A stretch of 64,000 nt of DNA from contig DATMEB010000125.1 of the NCBI GenBank assembly GCA_035557095.1, forward strand, positions 16,146 to 80,145, given 5' to 3'. Below the pieces are notes generated by a model. The model was not told the DNA's origin. It did no database searches and saw nothing but the letters and a program-made list of their open reading frames with translations. Position 1 is the stretch's first letter; each line of letters starts with the position of its first letter. Made by a program: the position numbers and the translations under genes. This document shows, in pieces, positions 17,021 through 26,025 of this stretch. This DNA comes from JALZDI01 sp035557095. Its GTDB lineage: Bacteria > Actinomycetota > Actinomycetes > Propionibacteriales > Nocardioidaceae.

Positions 17021-18259
17021 TCAGACTGAGCGGAAGGCCAGGGCGACGTTGTGACCGCCGAAGCCGAACGAGTTGTTGAGGGCCGCGATCGGGCCGTCGG
17101 GCAGCTTGCGCTGCTCACGCGCGATCTCGAGCGTGACGTCCTCGTCGAGGTTGTCGAGGTTGATCGTCGGAGGCACCACCCGGTGGTACAGGGCGAGCAC
17201 GGTCGCCATGGACTCCAGCGCCCCGGCGGCACCGAGCAGGTGCCCCGTCATCGACTTGGTCGAGGTGAGCAGGGTGTTCTGCGCTGCGTCACCGAGCGCC
17301 TGCTCGATCGCCTTCACCTCGGCAACGTCACCCAACGGTGTCGACGTTGCGTGGGCGTTGATGTGCGTGACCTCGTCGGGCTGCATGTCGGACTCGCGCA
17401 ACGCCATCTTCATCGCCCGGGTGGCGCCGAGGCCCTTCGGGTCGGGCTGGGCGATGTCGTGCGAGTCGGCGGTGATGCCCGCGCCGGCAACCTCGGCGTA
17501 CACCTTGGCGCCGCGGCGCTCGGCATGCTCCGCGGACTCGATGACGAGCACCGCGGCACCCTCGCCGAGCACGAAGCCGTCCCGGTCGCGGTCCCACGGC
17601 CGCGACGCCGCGGCCGGGTCGTCGTGGCGCCGCGACAACGCCTTCATCTGCCCGAAGGCGGCCATCGGCAGCGAGTGGATCGCGGCCTCGGTGCCGCCGA
17701 CCACGACCACGTCGGCCCGCCCGAGACGGATCATGTCGATGCCCAGGGCGATCGACTCGTTGCCCGACGCGCAGGCCGAGACCGGGGTGTGCACGCCGGC
17801 GCGGGCGCCGATCGCGAGGCCCACGCTGGCCGCGGGCCCGTTCGGCATCAGCATCGGGATCGCCAGCGGCGAGACCCGGCGCGGCCCCTTCTCCTTGAGC
17901 GCGTCGTAGTTGTTCAGCAGCGTGGTGACACCGCCGATGCCGGACGCGATCGCCACCCCGAGCCGCTCGTCGTCGACGTCGGCCTCGTCCATGCCGCTGT
18001 CGGCCCACGCCTCGAGCGCGGCCACCATGGCGAACTGCCCGGAGCGGTCGAGCCGCCGGGCCTTCACGCGTTCGAGTACCTCGGTGGGCTCCACCGCGAT
18101 CCTCGCGGCAAGGTGGGCGCTGAGCTCCTGCGCCCAGTCCTCGGTGAGCGTGATCACCCCCGATGTGCCCGCCAGCATGGCGTCCCAGGTCGAGGATGCG
18201 TCACCGCCCACGGGAGTGGTCGCGCCGAGACCGGTCACGACGACACGTGTGCTGCTCAT
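17021..18259 (-). CDS. fabF: 3-oxoacyl-ACP synthase II (KAS II)
   Basis: This 412-residue condensing enzyme has its catalytic Cys163 in SACASGNES, His303 in INAHATSTPLGD, Lys335 in STKSMTGH and His340, the full KAS II set. It elongates acyl-ACP with malonyl-ACP. Start at 18259 (MSSTRVVVTG) with AGAGGTG upstream; a longer in-frame start at 18295 adds only 12 residues. It sits between acpP and accD. There is only one KAS II here, unlike the kasA-kasB pair of mycobacteria. Confidence 0.95.
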   Translation of the reverse strand: MSSTRVVVTGLGATTPVGGDASSTWDAMLAGTSGVITLTEDWAQELSAHLAARIAVEPTEVLERVKARRLDRSGQFAMVAALEAWADSGMDEADVDDERLGVAIASGIGGVTTLLNNYDALKEKGPRRVSPLAIPMLMPNGPAASVGLAIGARAGVHTPVSACASGNESIALGIDMIRLGRADVVVVGGTEAAIHSLPMAAFGQMKALSRRHDDPAAASRPWDRDRDGFVLGEGAAVLVIESAEHAERRGAKVYAEVAGAGITADSHDIAQPDPKGLGATRAMKMALRESDMQPDEVTHINAHATSTPLGDVAEVKAIEQALGDAAQNTLLTSTKSMTGHLLGAAGALESMATVLALYHRVVPPTINLDNLDEDVTLEIAREQRKLPDGPIAALNNSFGFGGHNVALAFRSV

Positions 18260-18368
18260 CTGCTGAGTCACCTCTCTGCTCAGGGCTCTGCTCAAGGTCT
18301 ACGCTCGCGCCCGCCGACGAGGCGCGGTGGGCGCGCTCGACGGCGGCTGCGAGGACGGGGTACGACGT

Positions 18369-18614
18369 TCAGGAACCGGCGTTCTCGATGAACGCGACGG
18401 CGTCACCGACGGTCTTGAGGTTCTTGACCTCCTCGTCGGGGATCTTCACGTCGAATTTCTCCTCGGCGGCGACGACCACCTCGACCATCGACAGCGAGTC
18501 GACATCGAGGTCGTCGACGAACGACTTGTCCATCTGGACGTCCTCGGCCGGGATGCCGGCGACCTCGTTCACGATGTCGGCGAGGCTGGAACGGATTTCC
18601 TCAGTGGTGGCCAT
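18369..18614 (-). CDS. acpP: Acyl carrier protein
   Basis: This 81-residue acidic protein carries the phosphopantetheine attachment serine in DVDSLSMVEV (Ser40). It holds the growing acyl chain for FabD, FabH and FabF, which flank it. It lies 77 bases after fabH and 109 bases before fabF, wider gaps than elsewhere in the cluster, which may allow extra RNA processing or an internal promoter for this abundant protein. Confidence 0.96.
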   Translation of the reverse strand: MATTEEIRSSLADIVNEVAGIPAEDVQMDKSFVDDLDVDSLSMVEVVVAAEEKFDVKIPDEEVKNLKTVGDAVAFIENAGS

Positions 18615-18691
18615 TACTGCTCCTTTTCGATCTCGTACTGCGTTGGGCTGTCAGGGAATGTCGATTGCGGTGTCCCGCGACGACGTGTGGT

Positions 18692-19696
18692 TCAGGGGAC
18701 CTTGACCACCTGGGCGGCGTAGGCGAGGCCCGCGCCGAAGGCGATCAGCAAGGCGGTGTCGCCGCTCGTGATCTCGCCGTCACGGATCATCCGGTCCATG
18801 GCCAACGGCACGGACGCCGCCGACGTGTTGCCCTGGTAGGCGATGTCGCGGGCGACCGCGACGTGCTCGGGAAGCTTCAGCGCGCGGGCCATGGCGTCGG
18901 TGATGCGCATGTTGGCCTGGTGCGGGATGAACGCGTCGAGGTCGTCGACGGTGATCCCGGCCCGGTCCAGCGCCTCGCGCGCGACCTTGGCCATCTCGTA
19001 GGACGCCCACCTGAAGACCGGGTTTCCCTGCATCCGCAGGTGCGGCATCGAGGGCGTGTCGGAGCCGACCACGTCGATCCAGGACTCCTTCTGCGCGATC
19101 AGGTCGTACTTGTCGCCGTCGGAGCCCCAGACGACCGGGCCGATGCCGTTCTCCTCGGACGGACCGATCACGGCAGCGCCGGCGCCGTCGGCGAAGATGA
19201 ACGCGGTGCTCCGGTCGGTCCGGTCGGTGATGTCGGAGAGCCGCTCGACGCCGATTGCCAACACGTACTTCGCCGTACCCGAGCGCACCATGTCCGAACC
19301 CAGCGCGACGCCGTGACAGAAGCCGGCGCAGGCGGCGGAGATGTCGAAGGCCGCCGCGGGTGTCGCGCCGAGCTCCTCGGTGATCATCGTGGCCACCGCC
19401 GGGGTCTGCCACAGGTGCGAGACGGTCGCGACCACGACGCAGCCGAGCTGCTGCGGGTCGATCTCGGCGTGCTCCAGCGCAGCGCGGGCGGACGCGACCG
19501 ACATGGCCTGCACGGTCTCGTGCGGTTCGGCGAACCGGCGCTCGATGATGCCGGATCGGGCCCGGATCCACTCGTCGGTGGACTCGATGTGCTCGCACAC
19601 CTCGTCGTTGGTCACCACACGCCCGGGCCGGTACGCGCCGACGCCCATGATGCGGGCGTGCTGGGATCCGTTGCTGTTGGTCAGTTCGGCACTCAT
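18692..19696 (-). CDS. fabH: 3-oxoacyl-ACP synthase III
   Basis: This 334-residue protein has the KAS III triad: Cys123 in DISAACAGFCHG, His259 in FIPHQANMRI and Asn290 in AYQGNTSAAS. It starts fatty acid synthesis by condensing an acyl-CoA with malonyl-ACP. The ATG overlaps the fabD stop by 4 bases, so translation is coupled. Primer preference (acetyl versus branched) is not readable by eye. Confidence 0.95.
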   Translation of the reverse strand: MSAELTNSNGSQHARIMGVGAYRPGRVVTNDEVCEHIESTDEWIRARSGIIERRFAEPHETVQAMSVASARAALEHAEIDPQQLGCVVVATVSHLWQTPAVATMITEELGATPAAAFDISAACAGFCHGVALGSDMVRSGTAKYVLAIGVERLSDITDRTDRSTAFIFADGAGAAVIGPSEENGIGPVVWGSDGDKYDLIAQKESWIDVVGSDTPSMPHLRMQGNPVFRWASYEMAKVAREALDRAGITVDDLDAFIPHQANMRITDAMARALKLPEHVAVARDIAYQGNTSAASVPLAMDRMIRDGEITSGDTALLIAFGAGLAYAAQVVKVP

Positions 19697-20889
19697 GCTT
19701 GTCCCTCCGGGTGCAGACGCACCAGTGGCTGACCGGGTGAGACCAGGTCACCGTCCTCGACCAGCCACTCCACGATGCTGCCGCCGTGCGGGGCGACGAC
19801 CGGGAGCGAGTCACGCAGGCTGTGTACGGCCCCGACCGCCGCCCCAGGCTCCAGCTTGCTGCCGGCCTCCGGTCGGTCGTCGGTGTGGAACGTGCCCTTG
19901 GCCGGCGCCACCAGGAGCCGCCAGGTCGGTGACGTGTCCAGCGGTGACGCGCTGCCGTGCTTGTCCACGAACGCGCGGGCCTCGTCGAGCTGGTCGGGTG
20001 TCTTCAGGGCGAAGGTCTCCACGCCCTTGAGGCCGCGCTTGGCGATCCCGGTCAGGGTGCCCGCCGGCGGCATCTCGACCAGCCCGGTGACGCCGAGGTC
20101 GGCCATGGTCTGCATGCACAGGTCCCAGCGCACCGGGTTGCGGACCTGCGAGACCAGCCGGCCCAGGACGTCCTGCCCGTGGTGCACGACCTGCCCGTCG
20201 CGGTTGCTCAACAGGCGGGTGCGCGGGTCGTGGGTGGATATCGCCCGCGAGAGCCGCGCCAGGGTGTCGACCGCGCTGGCCATGTGCTCGGTATGGAACG
20301 CACCGGCCACCGAGAGAGCCTTCACCCGCGCCTTCTCCGGCGCGTCGTCCTCCAAGGCGGCCAGCTGCTCCTTGGTCCCTGCGGCGACGATCTGCCCCGG
20401 GCCGTTGTCGTTGGCCGCGGTGAGGCCGTGCTGCTCGAGCTTGGCCATGACCTCGTCGCGGTCACCACCGAGTACGGCGCTCATGCTGGTCTCCGCGCTC
20501 GCGGCGGCGTCGGCCATCGACCGGCCGCGCTCACGCACGAACACCATGGCCTGCTCGGCGGTGATAACCCGCGCGCCCGCGGCCGCGGTGATCTCACCGA
20601 CGCTGTGGCCCGCCACGGCGCCCACCCGGCCGAACGCGTCGGCGGGGTGCGGAAACAGCGACAGCGCGGCGAGCATGCCGGACGCGACCAGCAGCGGCTG
20701 CGCGATCGCGGTGTCGCGGATGGTGTCGGCGTCGGCCTCGGTGCCGTAGTGGGCGAGGTCGAGACCGGCGACTGCCGACAGCCAGTTGAGCCGGTCGGCG
20801 AACGTCTCGTCCTCCAACCACGGCTCGAGGAATCCGGGGCTCTGGGCCCCCTGCCCTGGGGCGACTACGACTAGCACGCGTACAACCAT
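19693..20889 (-). CDS. fabD: Malonyl-CoA:ACP transacylase with C-terminal biotinyl-like domain
   Basis: Residues 1-310 form the malonyl transferase: oxyanion loop VAPGQGAQ, nucleophile Ser96 in GHSVGE, His199 in GAFHTEHM. It loads malonyl onto AcpP. Residues about 323-396 are an extra domain with the pattern of a biotinyl/lipoyl hammerhead: LLVAPAKGTF, GSKLEPG, then VVAPHGGSIVEWLVEDGDLV and PGQPLVRL. Aligned by eye with EAMKM of biotin carriers, the acceptor lysine falls at Arg359 (SLRDS), so it should not be modified. Usual FabD length is about 310, so this is a fusion. First structural gene of the cluster, 67 bases after fasR and overlapping fabH. Confidence 0.9.
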   Translation of the reverse strand: MVVRVLVVVAPGQGAQSPGFLEPWLEDETFADRLNWLSAVAGLDLAHYGTEADADTIRDTAIAQPLLVASGMLAALSLFPHPADAFGRVGAVAGHSVGEITAAAGARVITAEQAMVFVRERGRSMADAAASAETSMSAVLGGDRDEVMAKLEQHGLTAANDNGPGQIVAAGTKEQLAALEDDAPEKARVKALSVAGAFHTEHMASAVDTLARLSRAISTHDPRTRLLSNRDGQVVHHGQDVLGRLVSQVRNPVRWDLCMQTMADLGVTGLVEMPPAGTLTGIAKRGLKGVETFALKTPDQLDEARAFVDKHGSASPLDTSPTWRLLVAPAKGTFHTDDRPEAGSKLEPGAAVGAVHSLRDSLPVVAPHGGSIVEWLVEDGDLVSPGQPLVRLHPEGQA

Positions 20890-20956
20890 GCCCTGTCACA
20901 AGTGCACGCCGCACGCTCAGCGGAGACGAAATCACCACGGCGATGTTGTGGGATCC

Positions 20957-22150
20957 CTACAAATCCGCCTGGCCGGCGCCCTCCGCGCTCATCAGCCGGC
21001 CGAGCGTGAGGGCGAGCCGCAGCGTGTACGCGTCACGGGCGTCGGTGGCGGTCAGGCCGGTCAGCTCGGCGGCCCGCCGGAGCCGGTAACGCACGGTGTT
21101 CGGGTGCACGAACAGGTGCCGCGCGGTGGCCTCGATCGAGGCGCCGTCCTCCAGGAACGCGGACACGGTCTCGAGGACGGCCGCGCCCGCGGTCGTCAGC
21201 GGACTGTAGACCTCGGTGACCAGACGGCGTCGCGCGTGCCCGTCACCGGCGAGCGCGCGTTCGGGGAGCAGGTCCTCGCTGCAGACCGGTCGCGGCGCTC
21301 CCGGCCAGCCCTTGGCCGCGCGCAGCCCCGCGACCGCGGCCCGGGCGGAGACGTTGCCGGCGAGCAGGTCGGGCACCATCGGCCCGACCACGATCGGCCC
21401 CGGGCCGAAGTACTCCGCGATCGCACCGGCGGCCTTGTCGGGATCGTCCACGCCGCCGAGGACGACCACCAGTCGGTCACCCTGTACGGCGCACAGCGCA
21501 TCCATGTGGTGCTGTCGCGCCCGTCGGCGTACCGCCTCCACGCGAGACTCCCCGGCGCGCGTGCTGTCCTCCGGGCCGGGAGTTCTCCCCAGTACGACGA
21601 CAACGCCGCTGTCGGAGCCCCAGCCCAGCGCCGAGGCGCGCGAGCGCACCGCCTCGTCTGCCTCACCACGCAGCACCGAGTCGACCACGAGTGCCTCGAG
21701 ACGCGCGTCCCAGGCGCCACGGATCTCCGCCGCCCGGGCGTAGACCTCCGCCGCGCTGAAGGCGACCTCGCGTGCGTACCGGGTGATCGCCTCGCGCACG
21801 GAGGCGACGTCCTCGGGCTCGACGATCGCCTCCATCTCCTGCTCGACCACGTCGAAGGCCATCCGGACCATCTCGACGGTCTGCTGCAGGTTGACCACCC
21901 GGGTCAGCGCCTGCGGCGCGGTGCCGAACACGTCCGCGGTGATCGCACTCGGATGACCCGGCTCGCGGTACCAGCTGATGAACGCGTTCAGGCCGGCCTG
22001 CACGATCAGCCCGATCCAGGAACGGTCCTCGGCGCTGAGCTGGCGGAACCACGGCAGGTCGCGGTCCATCCGTGCGAGCGCAGCCTGGCTGACGTCCCCG
22101 ACCGCGCTCTTGAGTCGGTGGACGACATCTGGGTGGGCACCGTTCGGCAC
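20957..22150 (-). CDS. fasR: PucR-family regulator of fatty acid synthesis (FasR-like)
   Basis: This 397-residue regulator ends in a PucR-type helix-turn-helix, HLFVHPNTVRYRLRRAAELTG (about residues 350-370). Its N-terminal half is helical (ITRYAREVAFSAAEVYARAAE). Its place directly before fabD is that of FasR in Streptomyces and of Rv2242 in Mycobacterium, which activate the fab operon and sense long-chain acyl-CoA. The GTG at 22150 is preceded 6 bases upstream by TACGCT, supporting a leaderless start and arguing against longer in-frame starts. Confidence 0.88.
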   Translation of the reverse strand: MPNGAHPDVVHRLKSAVGDVSQAALARMDRDLPWFRQLSAEDRSWIGLIVQAGLNAFISWYREPGHPSAITADVFGTAPQALTRVVNLQQTVEMVRMAFDVVEQEMEAIVEPEDVASVREAITRYAREVAFSAAEVYARAAEIRGAWDARLEALVVDSVLRGEADEAVRSRASALGWGSDSGVVVVLGRTPGPEDSTRAGESRVEAVRRRARQHHMDALCAVQGDRLVVVLGGVDDPDKAAGAIAEYFGPGPIVVGPMVPDLLAGNVSARAAVAGLRAAKGWPGAPRPVCSEDLLPERALAGDGHARRRLVTEVYSPLTTAGAAVLETVSAFLEDGASIEATARHLFVHPNTVRYRLRRAAELTGLTATDARDAYTLRLALTLGRLMSAEGAGQADL

Positions 22151-22156
22151 ATTCGG

Positions 22157-22162
22157 AGCGTA
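22157..22162 (-). promoter_or_regulatory. -10 element of fasR
   Basis: TACGCT on the minus strand is separated by 6 bases from the GTG start of fasR, consistent with a leaderless transcript. Confidence 0.5.
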
Positions 22163-22188
22163 GCCTCCGCCCGCCGCTGCGGTGCCGG

Positions 22189-23682
22189 TCACCGCAGCGC
22201 GCCGTAGGACTCGAGGATCTCCACGACGGCCGGCTCGGCAGCGAACGCCCGGCGCACGTCGTCGGGGGTTGCGATCCGGTGCGCGTTGCCGGCGACGTAC
22301 TCGCGCAGCAGGGCGTCGAACCGGTCGGGGCCGGCGGCCGCGCGCGCCTCCAGCAGCATCTGCGAGCCCTGGGAGTAGACGCCCGGTCCGTACGCCGCGC
22401 GTGTCCGCGGCGTCGACCACCACGCCATCGAGCGCCCCACCTGGTCACGGGCGACCCGTGGAACGCCGAACGCCGGGGCCTGCTCGCCGTCGACCACGGC
22501 CTGCGCGAAGCTCGCGAACGACTCGTCCAGCCACGGGTCGCGTCCCTGGTTGTTGCCGACCACCCCGTAGAACCACATGTGCGCGGTCTCGTGCGACACC
22601 AGCAGCTCGAGGACCGGGACCCCGGGCGGGACGTCGGCGTACTGGATCGCGCCGGGGAACTCGACGCCGCTCGGGCAGTCGGGGATCACCGACACCCACA
22701 GGTCGGGGTACGGGAACGGCCCGAGGTAGTCGGCCAGCTCGCGGATGGCGCGGGCGCTCTCGTCGGCCCACTGCTGCAGGCTCATCGCGGTGCCGGCCCG
22801 TGGCCCGCCCACGTGCACGTCGACGCCGTCGACCTCGCGCTCGACCACGTCGAGCGCACCCGCGGTGACGGCGACGTCGCGTACGGCCCTTGCGGTGAAC
22901 GCCTCCACCGCAGTGCCCGGTCGTGGTCCTGGGCTGCGTCCCAGTGGACGTCCGGTGCCGAGCACGTCGTACCGATCGGGGACCATGACCGCGAGCCGGC
23001 GCAGCCGGAACTCCTCGCTGCCGACCATCTCGCCCTGCTGGTCGACGACCGGGTTGGTGGCCCAGCCGCGGCCGCGTTCCCAGGCCAGCAGCGGGAAGGC
23101 GGTGGCCATCCACGCGAGGTCGTCGCTGCGCCCGAGGCGTTCCGGCGTGCGGGGACCCAGGGTGAGCGCGAACCGCAGGTCGATGCGCACGGGTCGGCCC
23201 GGTCGCAGGCACGCGGGCACCGGCAGGCGCATCTGCGAGCCCTGCACCGACGCGGGTGCGCCACGTGCCTCGAACGACGGCCGGACCCGCCGCCCGTCGA
23301 GGCGGGCCTCGGTCACCCGCAGCGCGTTGCCGTGCTGGACGGTCTCGGGCTTGTTCGCCCACAGCCGGAACACGACCTGGCACGTGCGCCGGTCGGGTGT
23401 GAACACCACACGCTCGCGTCCGGACACCACGGCGAGGCCGTCGGAGAGGTCGAACGACAGGTCGACAACGGGCCGGTCGCGCCACGGCGGGGTCGAGGGG
23501 AGCGGCGGTACCGGTGCGGGGTCCGGCGCCTGTGTCGCCGCCGGAGGCGCGGCTGACGCCTTGGGCCGCCGACCGGACTCCTCGCCCGCGGAGCCACCGC
23601 CGTCGCTGCCGCCGAAGGTGCACGCCCCCAGCGCGACCACGGCCACAGCCGCGGTCACGGTTCGACACGGCGCACGCCTCAC
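22189..23682 (-). CDS. Lipoprotein M1-family metallopeptidase
   Basis: This 497-residue protein has a lipoprotein signal ending in ALGAC (Cys21), then a Gly/Pro/Ala-rich linker. The gluzincin signature is His364-Glu365-x-x-His368 in SHETAHMWFYG, with the third zinc ligand Glu387 in WLDESFA, exactly the HExxH-x18-E spacing of M1 aminopeptidases. The exopeptidase GAMEN motif is replaced by EFPGAIQY. It probably trims peptides at the outer membrane face. The GTG start at 23682 is the nearest one that yields the signal peptide; GAAACT lies 7 bases upstream. It is divergent from the PHP gene. Confidence 0.85.
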   Translation of the reverse strand: MRRAPCRTVTAAVAVVALGACTFGGSDGGGSAGEESGRRPKASAAPPAATQAPDPAPVPPLPSTPPWRDRPVVDLSFDLSDGLAVVSGRERVVFTPDRRTCQVVFRLWANKPETVQHGNALRVTEARLDGRRVRPSFEARGAPASVQGSQMRLPVPACLRPGRPVRIDLRFALTLGPRTPERLGRSDDLAWMATAFPLLAWERGRGWATNPVVDQQGEMVGSEEFRLRRLAVMVPDRYDVLGTGRPLGRSPGPRPGTAVEAFTARAVRDVAVTAGALDVVEREVDGVDVHVGGPRAGTAMSLQQWADESARAIRELADYLGPFPYPDLWVSVIPDCPSGVEFPGAIQYADVPPGVPVLELLVSHETAHMWFYGVVGNNQGRDPWLDESFASFAQAVVDGEQAPAFGVPRVARDQVGRSMAWWSTPRTRAAYGPGVYSQGSQMLLEARAAAGPDRFDALLREYVAGNAHRIATPDDVRRAFAAEPAVVEILESYGALR

Positions 23683-23727
23683 GGGTCGCAGTTTCGTCGC
23701 GTGGGTCGGGCAGGGCAAGATCGGCGC

Positions 23728-24729
23728 ATGGAACCCGTGGCGTCGCTGAAGCAGATCGCGTTCCTGCTGGAGCGCGAGCTCGCGCCGACCCATCGGGTAC
23801 GCGCGTTCCGGCGCGCGGCGTGGACACTCGAGACACTGACCCCCGACGAGATCGAGCAGCGGGCCGCGGCGGAGACGCTGACTGAGCTGCCGTACCTCGG
23901 CAAGACCACCTCGGGGGTGGTGACCGAGGCGCTGCGCGGCGGTGTCCCGGGCTACCTCGCCAAGCTGCAGGAGACGTCCCCGGAGCGGCTGGCCGAGGGC
24001 GGCGAGGCGATGCGCGAGCGGCTCGTCGGCGACCTGCACACCCACTCGGACTGGTCCGACGGCGGCAGCCCGATTCGCGAGATGGCCGAGGCGGCGGCCG
24101 AGGCGGGGCACGACTACCTAGCGCTCACCGACCACTCGCCGCGGCTCACCGTGGCCAACGGCCTGTCCGCCGAACGCCTGCACGAGCAGCTCGGTGTCGT
24201 GGAGCAGATCAACGCCGAGATGGCGCCGTTCCGGATCCTCACCGGCATCGAGGTCGACATCCTCGAGGACGGCTCGCTGGACCAGGACGAGGACCTGCTG
24301 GCCTCGCTCGACGTCGTCGTGGCGTCGGTGCACTCCAAGCTGCGCATGGACGCCGACTCGATGACCCGGCGGATGGTCACCGCGGTCGCCAACCCGCACG
24401 TCAACGTGCTCGGGCACTGCACGGGGCGGCTCATCATGGGCGGCCGGGGAACCCGTCCGGAGTCGCAGTTCGACCCCGAGGTGGTGTTCGAGGCCTGCCG
24501 GCAGTTCGGGGTCGCGGTGGAGATCAACTCCCGGCCCGAACGACGCGACCCGCCCACCCGGTTGATCAAGCTCGCCTACGAGATGGGCTGCGACTTCAGC
24601 ATCGACACCGACGCGCACGCACCTGGGCAGCTCGACTTCCTCGACTACGGGTGCGCACGCGCGGTCGAGCTGGAGATCGACCCTGCTCGGGTGGTCAACA
24701 CCCGGCCGGCCGAGGGGCTGTGGGGATGA
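23728..24729 (+). CDS. PHP-domain metal-dependent phosphoesterase (PolX C-terminal type)
   Basis: In this 333-residue protein, residues 1-90 resemble the helix-hairpin-helix region that precedes PHP domains in PolX-type proteins (YLGKTTSGVVTEAL). Residues about 98-330 are the PHP domain with DLHTHSDWSDG, ALTDHSPR, GIEVDI, HCTGR and DTDAHAP supplying the metal ligands. It lacks a polymerase domain. Known stand-alone relatives are phosphoesterases or nucleases; the substrate here is unknown. CAAGAT lies 6 bases before the ATG, a weak leaderless signal. Confidence 0.82.
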   Translation: MEPVASLKQIAFLLERELAPTHRVRAFRRAAWTLETLTPDEIEQRAAAETLTELPYLGKTTSGVVTEALRGGVPGYLAKLQETSPERLAEGGEAMRERLVGDLHTHSDWSDGGSPIREMAEAAAEAGHDYLALTDHSPRLTVANGLSAERLHEQLGVVEQINAEMAPFRILTGIEVDILEDGSLDQDEDLLASLDVVVASVHSKLRMDADSMTRRMVTAVANPHVNVLGHCTGRLIMGGRGTRPESQFDPEVVFEACRQFGVAVEINSRPERRDPPTRLIKLAYEMGCDFSIDTDAHAPGQLDFLDYGCARAVELEIDPARVVNTRPAEGLWG

Positions 24730-24824
24730 CCGGCCGCCGGCGGTTGCGGTTCCCCGCCTCCGCCGCGGGAAAGTCCAGGGGTCGCACCGGTGTAACTTCG
24801 CGAACGCTCGGGTATAGAAGGCGC

Positions 24825-25766
24825 GTGACCCGGACCCCCGCCTTCGACGTAGAGACCGTGGTGGTCCATGGCCACCGCCGGGCCTACGTCAAGGCCGGCA
24901 GCGGTCCGGTTCTGCTCCTGCTGCACGGCATGGGTTGCGACCACCGCACCTGGCTCCCGGTCCTGTCACGACTGAGCCGGCACTTCACCGTGATCGCTCC
25001 CGACCTGCTCGGTCACGGTGCGTCCGCCAAGCCCCGGGCCGACTACAGCGTCCCCGGCTACGCCAACGGGATGCGCGACCTGCTCACGGTGCTCGGCATC
25101 GACAAGGTCACGGTCGTCGGTCACAGCCTGGGCGGGGGAGTGGCCATGCAGTTCGCCTACCAGTTCCCCGAGCGCACCGAGCGGCTCTGCCTGGTCGCTC
25201 CTGGCGGGATGGGGCCCGAGGTGTCCACCCTGTTGCGGGCGATGACGCTTCCCGGCGCGGGGCTGGCCGTCGGCGCACTGACGTCGGCGCCGGTACGCCA
25301 GTTGGGCCGGGTCGGACTGCGGGCGCTGTCGGCGACAGGACTGTCGTGTTTTCGCGACGCCAGCGAGCTGAGCCAGATCTATGAGGGTCTCGCCGACCGG
25401 GCGACCCGAGCAGCACTGCAGCACGTCGCCCGCGGCGTCATCGACTGGCGCGGCCAGATCATCACGATGAACGACCGGGCATACCTCACCGAGCACATGC
25501 CCCTGTGCGTGGTCTGGGGCGCCGACGACACCATCATCCCGGCCCGGCACGCCGAGGTTGCCCGGGCGAACGCCCCGAGCGCGCGGGTCGAGGTGCTGCC
25601 CGACTCCGGACACTTCCCGCACCGCGATCACCCCGAGCGGTTCGTGAAGATCCTGCGTGAGTTCGTCGCGCAGACACCTCCGGCGCGCTACCACCGACGT
25701 CGCTGGGCCGCCGTGCTGCGACGCGGGCCCGCCGCGCCCGCCCTCGAGGTCGTCGAGACGGCCTGA
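24825..25766 (+). CDS. Alpha/beta-fold hydrolase
   Basis: This 313-residue hydrolase has the oxyanion segment LLLHGMGCDHRTW, nucleophile elbow GHSLGGG, catalytic Asp in VWGADDTIIP and His in GHFPHRDHP. The substrate is unknown; the fold covers esterases, lipases and dehalogenases. The GTG at 24825 lies 6 bases after TATAGA, so a leaderless start is likely. The last codons and the stop lie inside a 90-bp tandem duplication whose second copy continues downstream, so the present C-terminus (ALEVVETA) is repeated after the gene as non-coding sequence. Confidence 0.85.
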   Translation: MTRTPAFDVETVVVHGHRRAYVKAGSGPVLLLLHGMGCDHRTWLPVLSRLSRHFTVIAPDLLGHGASAKPRADYSVPGYANGMRDLLTVLGIDKVTVVGHSLGGGVAMQFAYQFPERTERLCLVAPGGMGPEVSTLLRAMTLPGAGLAVGALTSAPVRQLGRVGLRALSATGLSCFRDASELSQIYEGLADRATRAALQHVARGVIDWRGQIITMNDRAYLTEHMPLCVVWGADDTIIPARHAEVARANAPSARVEVLPDSGHFPHRDHPERFVKILREFVAQTPPARYHRRRWAAVLRRGPAAPALEVVETA

Positions 25767-25910
25767 CCGCCCCTTCTCTTGCGTCGAGATTGCACGAATG
25801 GCCCAGACAGCGGGCGTGCGGCCGCGCCCGCTTTCGAGGTCGTCGAGTCGGCCTGACCGCCCCTTCTCTTGCGTCGAGATTGCACGAATGGCCCAGACAG
25901 CGGGCGTGTG
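25731..25910 (+). repeat. 90-bp tandem duplication spanning the end of the hydrolase gene
   Basis: Bases 25731-25820 and 25821-25910 are direct copies with about four differences. The first copy includes the final 11 codons and stop of the hydrolase. Each copy contains one plus-strand CGTCGAGATTGCACGAATGGC element. Confidence 0.9.
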
Positions 25911-25926
25911 GCCGTGAGCGCACGGG

Positions 25927-26017
25927 GCCAATCGTGCAATCTCGACGCGAAGGTCTGAGCCACTCGTGCAATCTCGGCGCGAAGGTCTGAGCCATTCGTG
26001 CAATCTCGGCGCGAAGG
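25927..26017 (-). repeat. Three 32-bp repeats in inverse orientation
   Basis: The unit begins GCCAnTCGTGCAATCTCG at 25927, 25959 and 25991, spaced exactly 32 bases; the third copy is cut short near 26017, 9 bases before the aceE stop. Read on the minus strand they match the element in the upstream 90-bp duplication, so plus and minus copies can pair into a large fold between two convergent genes. Confidence 0.9.
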
Positions 26018-26025
26018 GGGCTCTG

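Noticed and set aside
18369..22150. Polyketide synthase cluster
   Set aside because: The set is the standard single-copy FAS II cluster with FasR; KS, AT and ACP are separate housekeeping-type proteins.
25657..25990. Small proteins encoded by the repeat array (MAQTAGV...)
   Set aside because: The frames exist only because the repeat unit is a multiple of three; they have no ribosome site and repeat the DNA pattern.
25927..26017. CRISPR array
   Set aside because: The 32-base units are directly adjacent without unique spacers, partner copies are inverted nearby, and no cas genes are present.
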